Origin: JBOGIG01 sp050742455
Lineage (GTDB): Bacteria > Actinomycetota > Acidimicrobiia > Acidimicrobiales > JBOGIG01
Length of the DNA stretch: 23,466 bases
Direction: 5' to 3'
Assembly: GCA_050742455.1 (NCBI GenBank)
Contig: JBOGIG010000141.1
Location: forward strand, 1-23,466
The translations under genes and the position numbers were made by a program. The notes beneath the pieces are model-generated. The model searched no databases, was not told the DNA's origin, and was given only the letters and a program-made list of their open reading frames with translations. Below are positions 7,698 through 14,308 of the stretch, in pieces; the first letter of the stretch is position 1; each line of letters starts with the position of its first letter.

Positions 7698-8339
7698 TCA
7701 GCCGTGCTGGCTTGGCCGGTGATCCCAGGCCGAGGCGATGGTGAGGCAGTCAGAGCGTGTGGCCAGCAGGGAAATGGTGTTGTCCAGGATCGCCTGCGCA
7801 TAGGAATGGGGAACCCCGGCCACGGCATCGGTGGCCACCACCACTTGGTATCCCAAGTTGACCGCCTCCAGGCACAGGCCGAGCACGCCGAGATTCAGAG
7901 AAACACCGGTCACAACCAGACACTGGGCTCCGAGCCGGCGCAGGGTGGCGTCCAGTGCCGTACCGGAGAAGGGGGACAATCCGTGCAGGCGGGAGGAGAT
8001 CAGGTCACTGGGAGCCGGTCCCAGCTGGGGAACCAATTGGGCGGCGTCGGAGTCCACCAGCAGATTCTCGGGGTGACGGGTCAGGGCGGCCAGCAGGGGG
8101 CTGTTGGCCGACGACCCGGCCAGATCGGGGCGGAACCCGGCCGTGCAATGGACTACCCGCACCCCGTGCCGGCGGGCCGCATCGAGCAGTCCGGCCGCGT
8201 TGTTGATGATGTTGAGGCGGGCAACCTCCAAGGCCAGTTCCTCGATGGTGGAGAGGTCGCCGACAACTCCTCGTTGCATCTCCATGGTGAGTACGGCGGT
8301 GCGATCGGGGTGGAGCATTGCGGCAAGGTCAACGGTCAT
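7698..8339 (-). CDS. Isochorismatase-fold (cysteine hydrolase-like) protein with altered active site
   Basis: 213 aa, the normal size for the isochorismatase-like superfamily. The order of strands is clear: AVLTMEMQRGVVG (15-27), VRVVHCTAGF (60-69), SPFSGTALDATLRRLG (122-137), CLVVTGVSLNLGVLG (140-154) and VVVATDAVAGVP. In cysteine hydrolases of this fold the triad is Asp-Lys-Cys. Here the Asp position is Glu20 and the Cys position is Gly151. The Lys region reads SSRLHG with no lysine. I recall a common actinobacterial subfamily with the same GVSLN motif, so the change is probably inherited rather than a sequencing error. Activity cannot be assigned. Start ATG at 8339 has AAGGAA about 8-9 nt upstream. 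It is divergent from the crotonase at 8508. Confidence 0.82.
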   Translation of the reverse strand: MTVDLAAMLHPDRTAVLTMEMQRGVVGDLSTIEELALEVARLNIINNAAGLLDAARRHGVRVVHCTAGFRPDLAGSSANSPLLAALTRHPENLLVDSDAAQLVPQLGPAPSDLISSRLHGLSPFSGTALDATLRRLGAQCLVVTGVSLNLGVLGLCLEAVNLGYQVVVATDAVAGVPHSYAQAILDNTISLLATRSDCLTIASAWDHRPSQHG

Positions 8340-8409
8340 ATCCTGCTGTTCCTTTCGGGCCCTGCCGGCAACATGGCCGGACGAGAAGGAGCCTCTCGGC
8401 GGCGAAGTG

Positions 8410-8460
8410 GCCTGACGGATAGATATTCGCCTGACGAACAGGTAGTCGCCTGACCGGTCC
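8410..8460. repeat. 19-bp direct repeat array in the divergent promoter region
   Basis: GCCTGAC begins at 8410, 8429 and 8448, an exact 19-bp period. The first two units agree at 15 of 19 positions; the third keeps mainly the GCCTGAC start. The array lies between the isochorismatase-fold gene and the crotonase promoter. It could be an iterated binding site (the CTGAC half-site recurs elsewhere in the window) or a decayed tandem duplication. Confidence 0.6.
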
Positions 8461-8492
8461 CAACGGTAGCCGCCCGAGGTCGCGGCACCGTA

Positions 8493-8508
8493 TTAGAATC
8501 TGTTCTAA
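8493..8508. promoter_or_regulatory. KstR-like operator overlapping a leaderless promoter (TTAGAA-TCTG-TTCTAA)
   Basis: A perfect 6-bp inverted repeat with a 4-bp spacer ends on the first base of the crotonase ATG. Read as TAGAATCTGTTCTA it matches seven of the eight fixed positions of the KstR box TNNAACNNGTTNNA known from cholesterol regulons of mycobacteria and rhodococci. The TAGAAT part is also a good -10 hexamer, 8 nt before the ATG, with no Shine-Dalgarno. This suggests a leaderless mRNA shut off directly by a bound repressor. Confidence 0.6.
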
Positions 8509-9374
8509 TGACTCAGGCCCCGCCCGATGAGGTAGTGAAATATCACAGGAGGGGTCCGGTCGGGGTGGTGACCATGAACCGGCCCAAGTACCGCAACGCC
8601 CAGAACTCGGCCATGACCTATGCCCTGGACGCGGCGTTTTATCTCGCCGCCGATGACGATGAAGTAAAGGTGATCGTGCTGTGCGGGGCCGGCGATCATT
8701 TTTCGGCCGGCCATGACATAGGCAGCCCCGGTCGGGACGTTGACACCTCCTTCGAGCGCAAGGCCAGCTTGTGGTGGGACCACGTGGGCAAGGAGGGCGG
8801 GGAGAGCCGCTTTGCCCGGGAGCAGGAGGTTTACCTGGGAATGTGCCGGCGATGGAGGGATCTGCCCAAGCCCACCATCGCCATGGTCCAGGGAGCCTGT
8901 GTGGCCGGCGGGCTCATGCTGGCCTGGGTGTGTGATCTCATCGTCGCCGCCGATGACGCCTTCTTCGCCGATCCGGTGGTGCGTATGGGGATACCCGGGG
9001 TCGAGTATTTTGCCCATCCGTGGCAGATGGCTCCCCGTTTCGCCAAGGAGTTCCTGTTCCTGGGTGAGAAGATCAACGCTGAGCGAGCGGCGGAGTTGGG
9101 CATGGTCAATCGGGTGGTGGCCCGGGCCGAACTCGAGGCCGAGACGTTCGCCATGGCCGATCAAATTGCCACGATGCCCCGCTTCGGGTTGGCGCTGACC
9201 AAGAAGGCGGTCAACCAGGCCGAAGACCTGATGGGCATGCGCGCCGGCATGGACGCCGTCTTTGGGTTGCACCACCTGGCCCATGCCCACAATGCCGAAG
9301 TGTCAGTGGACTCCCTTGCCGGACAGGATGCCCGAAGCATGCGGGATTCGATGTCGATCCAACCCCGTACCTGA
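8508..9374 (+). CDS. Crotonase-superfamily protein (enoyl-CoA hydratase-like) lacking canonical catalytic glutamates
   Basis: 288 aa, the normal crotonase length. The fold is evident from GVVTMNRPKYRNAQN (19-33), the oxyanion-hole segment HFSAGHDIG (64-72), ACVAGGLMLAWVCDLIVAADDA (130-151) and a C-terminal helical trimerisation part. The two acid/base glutamates of true hydratases are not in place. The GGGCEL motif reads GGLML (Met137), and the PEI-LG motif reads DPVVRMG (Val157). It may therefore be an isomerase, hydrolase or other CoA-thioester enzyme that needs only the oxyanion hole. The AT-rich operator-promoter just upstream and the missing Shine-Dalgarno suggest a regulated leaderless transcript. 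The stop is followed 53 bp later by the amidohydrolase gene. Confidence 0.88.
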   Translation: MTQAPPDEVVKYHRRGPVGVVTMNRPKYRNAQNSAMTYALDAAFYLAADDDEVKVIVLCGAGDHFSAGHDIGSPGRDVDTSFERKASLWWDHVGKEGGESRFAREQEVYLGMCRRWRDLPKPTIAMVQGACVAGGLMLAWVCDLIVAADDAFFADPVVRMGIPGVEYFAHPWQMAPRFAKEFLFLGEKINAERAAELGMVNRVVARAELEAETFAMADQIATMPRFGLALTKKAVNQAEDLMGMRAGMDAVFGLHHLAHAHNAEVSVDSLAGQDARSMRDSMSIQPRT

Positions 9375-9385
9375 CACCGGGTCAG
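9371..9385. promoter_or_regulatory. CTGAC-N5-GTCAG inverted repeat at the end of the crotonase gene
   Basis: A perfect 5-bp dyad overlaps the crotonase TGA and precedes the amidohydrolase start by 42 bp. It is one of four instances of this dyad in the window, all before genes of the putative catabolic and transport set. Confidence 0.45.
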
Positions 9386-9404
9386 AGACACCTGGCAAAT
9401 TGTC

Positions 9405-9434
9405 CTGACACATCCTAATATGATGATGTGTCAG
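9405..9434. promoter_or_regulatory. 10-bp-arm inverted repeat over the amidohydrolase start codon
   Basis: CTGACACATC (9405-9414) and GATGTGTCAG (9425-9434) are perfect complements with a 10-bp AT-rich spacer. The spacer carries TAATAT (9416-9421), a TANNNT -10 hexamer 6 nt before the GTG at 9428, so the transcript is probably leaderless. The right arm covers the start codon. This could be a transcriptional operator, a 5' mRNA hairpin controlling initiation, or both. Confidence 0.6.
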
Positions 9435-10663
9435 ATACTCGGGACGACGACGAATCGGATGGCGGGGTAACCGGCGATTTTCCCATGATCGTCAGCGTTG
9501 ATGATCATGTGGTGGAACCCGCTGGATTGTGGCAGACCTGGCTACCCGAGAAGTTCCGGGAACGCGGCCCCCGCATCGAGCGCCACGGACTGGGCGAGAT
9601 GCGCTACCTGGGGGGTACCACCTACAAGATCACCTTCGATGAGGCCGGACCCCAGGCCGACTGCTGGATCTTCGAGGACCTGATAGTTCCGCACAAGCGC
9701 CATGTCGCCGCTGTGGGCTTCGATCGGGACGACATGGGTCTGGTACCCATCACCTACGACGAGATGCGTCCCGGTTGTTACGAGGCCAAGGCCAGGGTTG
9801 CGGACATGTTGGCCAATTGGGTCGACGTGTCGCTCTCTTTTCCCACCTTCCCTAGATTCTGCGGCCAGACGTTCACCGAGTCCAAGGACAAGGAGCTCGG
9901 CTTGGCCTGCATCCAGGCCTACAACGACTGGATGGTCCAGGAGTGGTGCGGCGACTCGGGAGGCCACCTGGCGCCACTGTGCATAATCCCCCTGTGGGAT
10001 GCCGACCTGGCCGCGGCTGAAGTCAGGCGCAACTCCCAACGCGGCGTGCGGGCGGTGTGCTTCAGTGAGATCCCCCCCCACCTGGGGTTGCCCAGTATCC
10101 ACTCCGGGTTCTGGGACCCCTTCTTCGCCGAGTGCCAAGCCACCTCAACCGTGGTGTGCATGCATATCGGGTCGTCGTCCAAGATGCCCGCCACGTCGGC
10201 CGACGCCCCCCCCGCCGTTCAGGCCACCCTCAGCTTCGGCAACGCCATGAGTTCGTTGAGCGACTTCTTGTTCTCCGGTGTGCTGGTCCGCTACCCCGAG
10301 CTGAAGCTGGCCTACTCCGAGGGCCAGATCGGTTGGATTCCCTACATCCTGGAAAGGGCTGACGATGTCTGGCTGGAGCATCGGGCCTGGGCCGGGGTGC
10401 GCGACATCGTCCCCGAGCCCCCGTCCACCTACTACTACCGTCAGGTCTACGGCTGCTTTTTCAGAGATCGCCACGGGATCGACTCCCTGGCCAAGGTGGG
10501 TGTGGACAACATCACCTTCGAGACCGACTACCCCCACACCGATTCGACCTGGCCCGACACTAAGAAGGTGGCCATGGAATTGATGGAGGGGCTGGACGAG
10601 GCCACGGTCTACAAGATCATGCGTGGCAATGCCATCCGCATGTTGGGCCTCGACATCACCTGA
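9428..10663 (+). CDS. Amidohydrolase-2 family (ACMSD-like TIM-barrel) metal-dependent hydrolase or decarboxylase
   Basis: 411 aa. The N-terminal VSVDDHVVEPAGLW (about 19-32) is the D-x-H metal-site strand of the family. Further metal-site candidates are the His in CMHIGSSS and the Asp in FETDYPHTDSTWP near the C-terminus. The family includes decarboxylases and hydrolases of ring-derived acids; members with this DDHVVEP start are common in actinobacterial catabolic clusters and mostly uncharacterised. The GTG at 9428 has no Shine-Dalgarno but a well-placed -10, consistent with leaderless expression. An ATG at 9485 inside PMIVSVDDH is a less likely start, because it would leave few residues before the metal motif. 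The stop codon is immediately followed by the GTG of the next dehydrogenase (no gap), so they form an operon. Substrate unknown. Confidence 0.85.
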   Translation: MSDTRDDDESDGGVTGDFPMIVSVDDHVVEPAGLWQTWLPEKFRERGPRIERHGLGEMRYLGGTTYKITFDEAGPQADCWIFEDLIVPHKRHVAAVGFDRDDMGLVPITYDEMRPGCYEAKARVADMLANWVDVSLSFPTFPRFCGQTFTESKDKELGLACIQAYNDWMVQEWCGDSGGHLAPLCIIPLWDADLAAAEVRRNSQRGVRAVCFSEIPPHLGLPSIHSGFWDPFFAECQATSTVVCMHIGSSSKMPATSADAPPAVQATLSFGNAMSSLSDFLFSGVLVRYPELKLAYSEGQIGWIPYILERADDVWLEHRAWAGVRDIVPEPPSTYYYRQVYGCFFRDRHGIDSLAKVGVDNITFETDYPHTDSTWPDTKKVAMELMEGLDEATVYKIMRGNAIRMLGLDIT

Positions 10664-11836
10664 GTGAACCTCACATACAGCGAAGAAGAAGAGGAGTTCA
10701 GGACCCAAGCACGGACCTGGCTGGCCGAGCACGTTCCGCCCCAGCCCTTGGCCAGCATGGACACCGCCCAGGGCTTCGAGGAGCACCGCGCGTGGGAGGC
10801 CGATCTCAATGCCGGTCGCTGGGCGGCGGTGGGTTGGCCCGAGGAGTACGGCGGGCGAGGGGCAGACCTCATCAAGTGGCTGATCTTCGAAGAGGAGTAC
10901 TACGCCGCCGGTGCCCCCGGTCGGGTCAACCAGAACGGTATCTTCCTCCTCGGACCGACCCTTATCGAACTGGGTACCCCGGAGCAAAAGGCACGCTTCC
11001 TGCCCCGCATGGCGGCTGGTCTGGACATCTGGGCCCAGGCCTGGTCCGAGCCGGACGCGGGCAGCGACCTGGCCGGGATCCGGACATCGGCTCGGCTCGA
11101 GGGCGACCATTTTGTGGTCAATGGTCAAAAGACCTGGGCCTCCCGGGCGGCATTTGCCGACTGGTCGTTCGGCCTGTACCGCAGTGATCCGAAGGCCGAA
11201 CGCCACCAGGGATTGACCTTCTTGCTGATCCCCCTGGATGCACCGGGCGTGACGGTGAGGCCCATCGCTCAGCTGGACGGTGAAGCAGGCTTTGCCGAGA
11301 TCTTCTTTGAAGATGTGATCGTCGGCTTGGACTCGGTGCTGGGCGAGGTCAACCAGGGATGGTCGGTAGCCATGTCGGCTGCCGGATTCGAGCGGGGGGT
11401 GAGCCTGCGCAGCCCGGCCCGCTACCTGGCTACGGCCCAGCGACTGTTGGACCTGTTCAATGCCGGTGGTTCGTCCACGACCGATGCCGGCCTGAGACGG
11501 GACGTGGCCCGAGTCTGGATGCAGGCCCAGACCTATGACCTTTATACCTACTGGACGGTTACACGGTTGATGGAGGGGGACAAGATCTCCTCGGAGGCCA
11601 GCCTGAACAAGATCTTGTGGTCCGAGCTGGATCTCGACATGCACGCCCTGGCCATGGAGCTGTTGGGGTCCAAGGCCGAGCTGTCCCCCACAGCCTCGGA
11701 CGTGGTTGACGGCGGACGTTGGCTCGACGGCTACCTGTTCTCGTTGGCCGGCCCCATTTACGCCGGAACGAACCAGATCCAGCGGAACGTGATCGCCGAC
11801 CGGGTCCTGCACCTGCCCCGGGCGCCCCGAAATTGA
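10664..11836 (+). CDS. Acyl-CoA dehydrogenase, large (catalytic) subunit type
   Basis: 390 aa. The protein begins directly with the family start NLTYSEEEEEFRTQARTWL. It contains GWPEEYGGRG (57-66), QAWSEPDAGSDLAGIRT (125-141), VVNGQKTWASRAAFADW (151-167) and AAGFERGVSL (239-248). Glu243 of FERG is the likely catalytic base by analogy with paired FadE enzymes. The C-terminal GPIYAGTNQIQRNVIADRVLHLPRAPR is the FAD-side motif of active dehydrogenases. GTG start directly abuts the amidohydrolase stop. Its own stop overlaps the start of the next gene in TTGA. In mycobacterial steroid and fatty-acid clusters two adjacent FadE proteins form an alpha2-beta2 enzyme; this gene and the next are a natural pair. 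Chain length or ring specificity cannot be told. Confidence 0.9.
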   Translation: MNLTYSEEEEEFRTQARTWLAEHVPPQPLASMDTAQGFEEHRAWEADLNAGRWAAVGWPEEYGGRGADLIKWLIFEEEYYAAGAPGRVNQNGIFLLGPTLIELGTPEQKARFLPRMAAGLDIWAQAWSEPDAGSDLAGIRTSARLEGDHFVVNGQKTWASRAAFADWSFGLYRSDPKAERHQGLTFLLIPLDAPGVTVRPIAQLDGEAGFAEIFFEDVIVGLDSVLGEVNQGWSVAMSAAGFERGVSLRSPARYLATAQRLLDLFNAGGSSTTDAGLRRDVARVWMQAQTYDLYTYWTVTRLMEGDKISSEASLNKILWSELDLDMHALAMELLGSKAELSPTASDVVDGGRWLDGYLFSLAGPIYAGTNQIQRNVIADRVLHLPRAPRN

Positions 11837-12939
11837 GATTCTCCTTCGAACCCCATCAAAGGGAGTTCCAGGCCGGCGTTCGCCACCTTCTGGGGGCGGA
11901 GTACCCACCGGAGTGTCTGCGCCGGGACTGGGCGGATGATCCCTCGGCGTGGAAGCAGACCTGGGCCTCGCTGGGCCGCATGGGCGTCACCGGGATGACG
12001 GTACCCGAGGAATTCGGCGGCCTGGGCCTGGACGAGATCAGCCTGGTGCTGGTCCTGGAGGAGGCAGGATACGCGGGCTTGGCCGGCCCCCTGGCTGAGA
12101 CGGTGGGGGTGGCAGCGCCCTTGCTCAACGATCTGATGGCCCGGGCCGGTCGTGAGAGCTCGTCCCGTGTGGCGGCGTGGTTGGCTCGGGTTGCCATGGG
12201 CGAGGCCGTCATCACCGTCGATCCGGGGAGCGACGTCCACCCCTATGCCGTGGTGGACGGGGCCCATGGCGCGGTGGTAATCCGGGACCAGCGCATCTAT
12301 CTGATCGATCTGGATCAGCCTGGACCGCTCGGGTTCTCGCCCCAGCCGAGCGTGGATGGCTCCCGCCGCCTGTGTCGCCTGGAAGGTGAACCGGCGGAAA
12401 CGGACCTGGTGGCCTCCGGCGCCGCTCTCCCAATCTCTGACGCCATGAATCGAGCCGTCCTGGCCACCTCAGCCCAGCTGATCGGGGTGGCTGCACGCCT
12501 GGTGGAAATGGCTGCCGCCTACGCCTCGACCCGCCGGCAGTTCGGTCAGCCCATCGGATCCTTCCAGGCCGTCAAGCACCTGATGGCCGACGCCCTGTGC
12601 CGCTTGGAATTCGCCCGGCCCGTGGTCTACCGGGCCGCTCACTCCATGGCCCGGAGTTCGTCATCGAGGTCACGGGATGTCTCCATGGCCAAGGTTCTGG
12701 CCGGGGAGGCGGCGAAGGTGGCGGCCCGGACAGCCCTTCAGGTTCATGGCGCCACTGGCTATACCTGGGAGAGCGACGTGCACCTGTGGATGAAGCGAGC
12801 CTGGGCCTTGAATGCGGACTGGGGCGACGCCACCTATCACACCGATCGTGTGGCCCGGGCCGTGCTCGGACCCGGCGGGGAAGTGGCCCGGGCCGTGCTC
12901 GGACCCGGCGGGACAGATCCGGTCCGGCCCGGAATCTGA
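11833..12939 (+). CDS. Acyl-CoA dehydrogenase, small (partner) subunit type
   Basis: 368 aa, starting at a TTG that overlaps the upstream stop by 4 nt (TTGA), which fixes the start as translationally coupled. The domain begins RFSFEPHQREFQAGVRHLL. The middle beta domain is short and lacks the TEP-AGSD FAD loop; the residues there read AVITVDPGSDVHPY instead. The C-terminal domain is well kept: RRQFGQPIGSFQAVKHLMAD, AKVLAGEAAKVAARTALQVHG and ATGYTWESDVHLWMKRAW. This combination is typical of the non-catalytic or structural partner in heterotetrameric FadE pairs. The tail carries a duplicated VARAVLGPGG unit not expected in the family. It probably forms a complex with the preceding gene product. 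Confidence 0.87.
   Translation: MRFSFEPHQREFQAGVRHLLGAEYPPECLRRDWADDPSAWKQTWASLGRMGVTGMTVPEEFGGLGLDEISLVLVLEEAGYAGLAGPLAETVGVAAPLLNDLMARAGRESSSRVAAWLARVAMGEAVITVDPGSDVHPYAVVDGAHGAVVIRDQRIYLIDLDQPGPLGFSPQPSVDGSRRLCRLEGEPAETDLVASGAALPISDAMNRAVLATSAQLIGVAARLVEMAAAYASTRRQFGQPIGSFQAVKHLMADALCRLEFARPVVYRAAHSMARSSSSRSRDVSMAKVLAGEAAKVAARTALQVHGATGYTWESDVHLWMKRAWALNADWGDATYHTDRVARAVLGPGGEVARAVLGPGGTDPVRPGI
12850..12912 (+). repeat. 33-bp tandem duplication in the dehydrogenase C-terminal tail
   Basis: Two copies (12850-12882; 12883-12912 without the last codon) encode VARAVLGPGGE and VARAVLGPGG. The 30 bases compared are identical, so the event is recent or conserved. It extends the tail in frame without disturbing the domain. 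Confidence 0.93.
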
Positions 12940-13004
12940 GGGGATTGGCGCATCGGGGTTGCGGGCAGGGAACATTGGCACTACCTCGAACCCAGGAGAC
13001 AGCC

Positions 13005-14213
13005 GTGCCTGAAGCAGTTATCGTCGCCACCGCTCGCAGCCCCATCGGTCGGGCCTTCAAGGGGTCTCTGGTGGACCTTCGCCCCGACGAAATGGCGGCT
13101 CAGATCGTCAGGGCCGTGCTGGCCAAGGTGCCGGAGCTTGACCCTGCCGAGGTCGAGGATCTCATCATGGGCTGTGGCCAGCCTGGGGGAGAGCAGGGCT
13201 ACAACATTGGCCGGGTGACGGCGGTGCTGGCCGGTCTGGAGGGGGTGCCCGGCGTCACGGTGAACCGCTACTGCTCGTCTTCCCTTCAGACCATCAGGAT
13301 GGCGGCCCACGCCATACGATCGGGGGAAGGGGACGTCTTCATCTCGGCCGGAGTGGAGGCTGTCAGCCGCCTGGTGGCGGGCAGCTCCGACGGTATTCCG
13401 GGAACGGTGAACCCGGCCTTTGCCGACGCGGGCCGTCGCAGCAAGGACCGGGCCCAGGGCGGAGCGGCCAAGTGGGAGCCGGGCTCCGGCCTTGCCGATG
13501 TGTATATCGCAATGGGGCAGACGGCCGAGAACGTGGTCCAGTCCGAAGGAGTGGGACGGACCGAGATGGACGAGTTCGCCGCCCTCTCCCAGAACAGGGC
13601 CGTGGCCTCGCAGACCAACGGTTTCTTCGAACGCGAGATCACGCCGGTCAAGTTGCCCGACGGAACCATCGTCGCCACCGACGACGGTCCACGACCGGAC
13701 ACCACGGTGGAAAAGCTGAGCCAGCTCAAGCCGGTCTTTCGTCCCGACGGCTCGGTGACGGCGGGCAATTCGTGCCCGCTCAACGACGGGGCCGCCGCCG
13801 TGGTGGTCATGAGCGACTCCAGGGCCAAGGCTCTAGGCATCAAGCCCTTGGCCCGGGTGGTGGCCAGCGCAGTGTCGGCCCTCAACCCCGAAATCATGGG
13901 TTTGGGGCCCATCGGGGCCAGCCAGGCCGTGCTCAAGCGGGCCGGGATGACCATCGACGACATCGACCTGGTGGAGATCAACGAGGCCTTTGCCGCTCAG
14001 ATCATTCCGTCGGCCAAGGCACTGGGCATCGAGTGGGACAAGTTGAATGTCAAGGGGGGAGCCATCGCTCTCGGTCACCCGTTCGGCATGACCGGGGCCC
14101 GCATCATGACCACGCTGCTCAATGCTTTGGAGGATACGGACAAATCGATCGGGCTCGAAACCATGTGCGTGGGGGGCGGCCAGGGCATGGCCATGATCGT
14201 GGAAAGGCTCTAG
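13005..14213 (+). CDS. Acetyl-CoA acetyltransferase / 3-ketoacyl-CoA thiolase
   Basis: 402-aa thiolase that should cleave a 3-ketoacyl-CoA with CoA, releasing acetyl-CoA (or propionyl-CoA). The nucleophile is Cys90 in NRYCSSSLQT. The C-terminal motifs are VEINEAFAAQ, GHPFGMTGAR (His358) and ETMCVGGGQG (Cys388), so all catalytic residues are present. The GTG at 13005 has AGGAGA 5 nt upstream and opens with PEAVIVATARSPIGRAFKGSL, the family N-terminus. It follows the dehydrogenase pair after 65 bp and probably belongs to the same transcript. It would be the last step of a beta-oxidation round begun by the neighbouring dehydrogenases and crotonase. FadA5/FadA6-type steroid thiolases are similar in outline, but the sequence alone does not separate them from other thiolases. 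Confidence 0.93.
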   Translation: MPEAVIVATARSPIGRAFKGSLVDLRPDEMAAQIVRAVLAKVPELDPAEVEDLIMGCGQPGGEQGYNIGRVTAVLAGLEGVPGVTVNRYCSSSLQTIRMAAHAIRSGEGDVFISAGVEAVSRLVAGSSDGIPGTVNPAFADAGRRSKDRAQGGAAKWEPGSGLADVYIAMGQTAENVVQSEGVGRTEMDEFAALSQNRAVASQTNGFFEREITPVKLPDGTIVATDDGPRPDTTVEKLSQLKPVFRPDGSVTAGNSCPLNDGAAAVVVMSDSRAKALGIKPLARVVASAVSALNPEIMGLGPIGASQAVLKRAGMTIDDIDLVEINEAFAAQIIPSAKALGIEWDKLNVKGGAIALGHPFGMTGARIMTTLLNALEDTDKSIGLETMCVGGGQGMAMIVERL

Positions 14214-14223
14214 TCCTCCATCT

Positions 14224-14253
14224 ATTGACGGGGCGTCAGATTCTCGGTAGGTT
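14224..14253 (+). promoter_or_regulatory. Promoter with overlapping operator ahead of the ABC importer operon
   Basis: TTGACG (14225-14230) and TAGGTT (14248-14253) are separated by exactly 17 bp, a good -35/-10 pair. The dyad TGACG-N3-CGTCA (14226-14238) overlaps the -35 box. The likely transcription start is near 14260, leaving a leader of about 50 nt with a Shine-Dalgarno (AAGGGGG, 14295-14301) before the TTG. It shares the CTGAC-N5-GTCAG outline with three other sites, with one base differing. Confidence 0.55.
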
Positions 14254-14308
14254 GCCTTCGTCGTCCTAACTACCGACCTGGTTCGGCGGTGTACAAGGGG
14301 GTATTAGG

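Noticed and set aside
10145..11908. Minus-strand open frame of 587 codons opposite the amidohydrolase and fadE genes
   Set aside because: Long antisense frames are common in high-GC coding DNA; the composition is His/Gly/Gln-rich and shows no recognisable domain.
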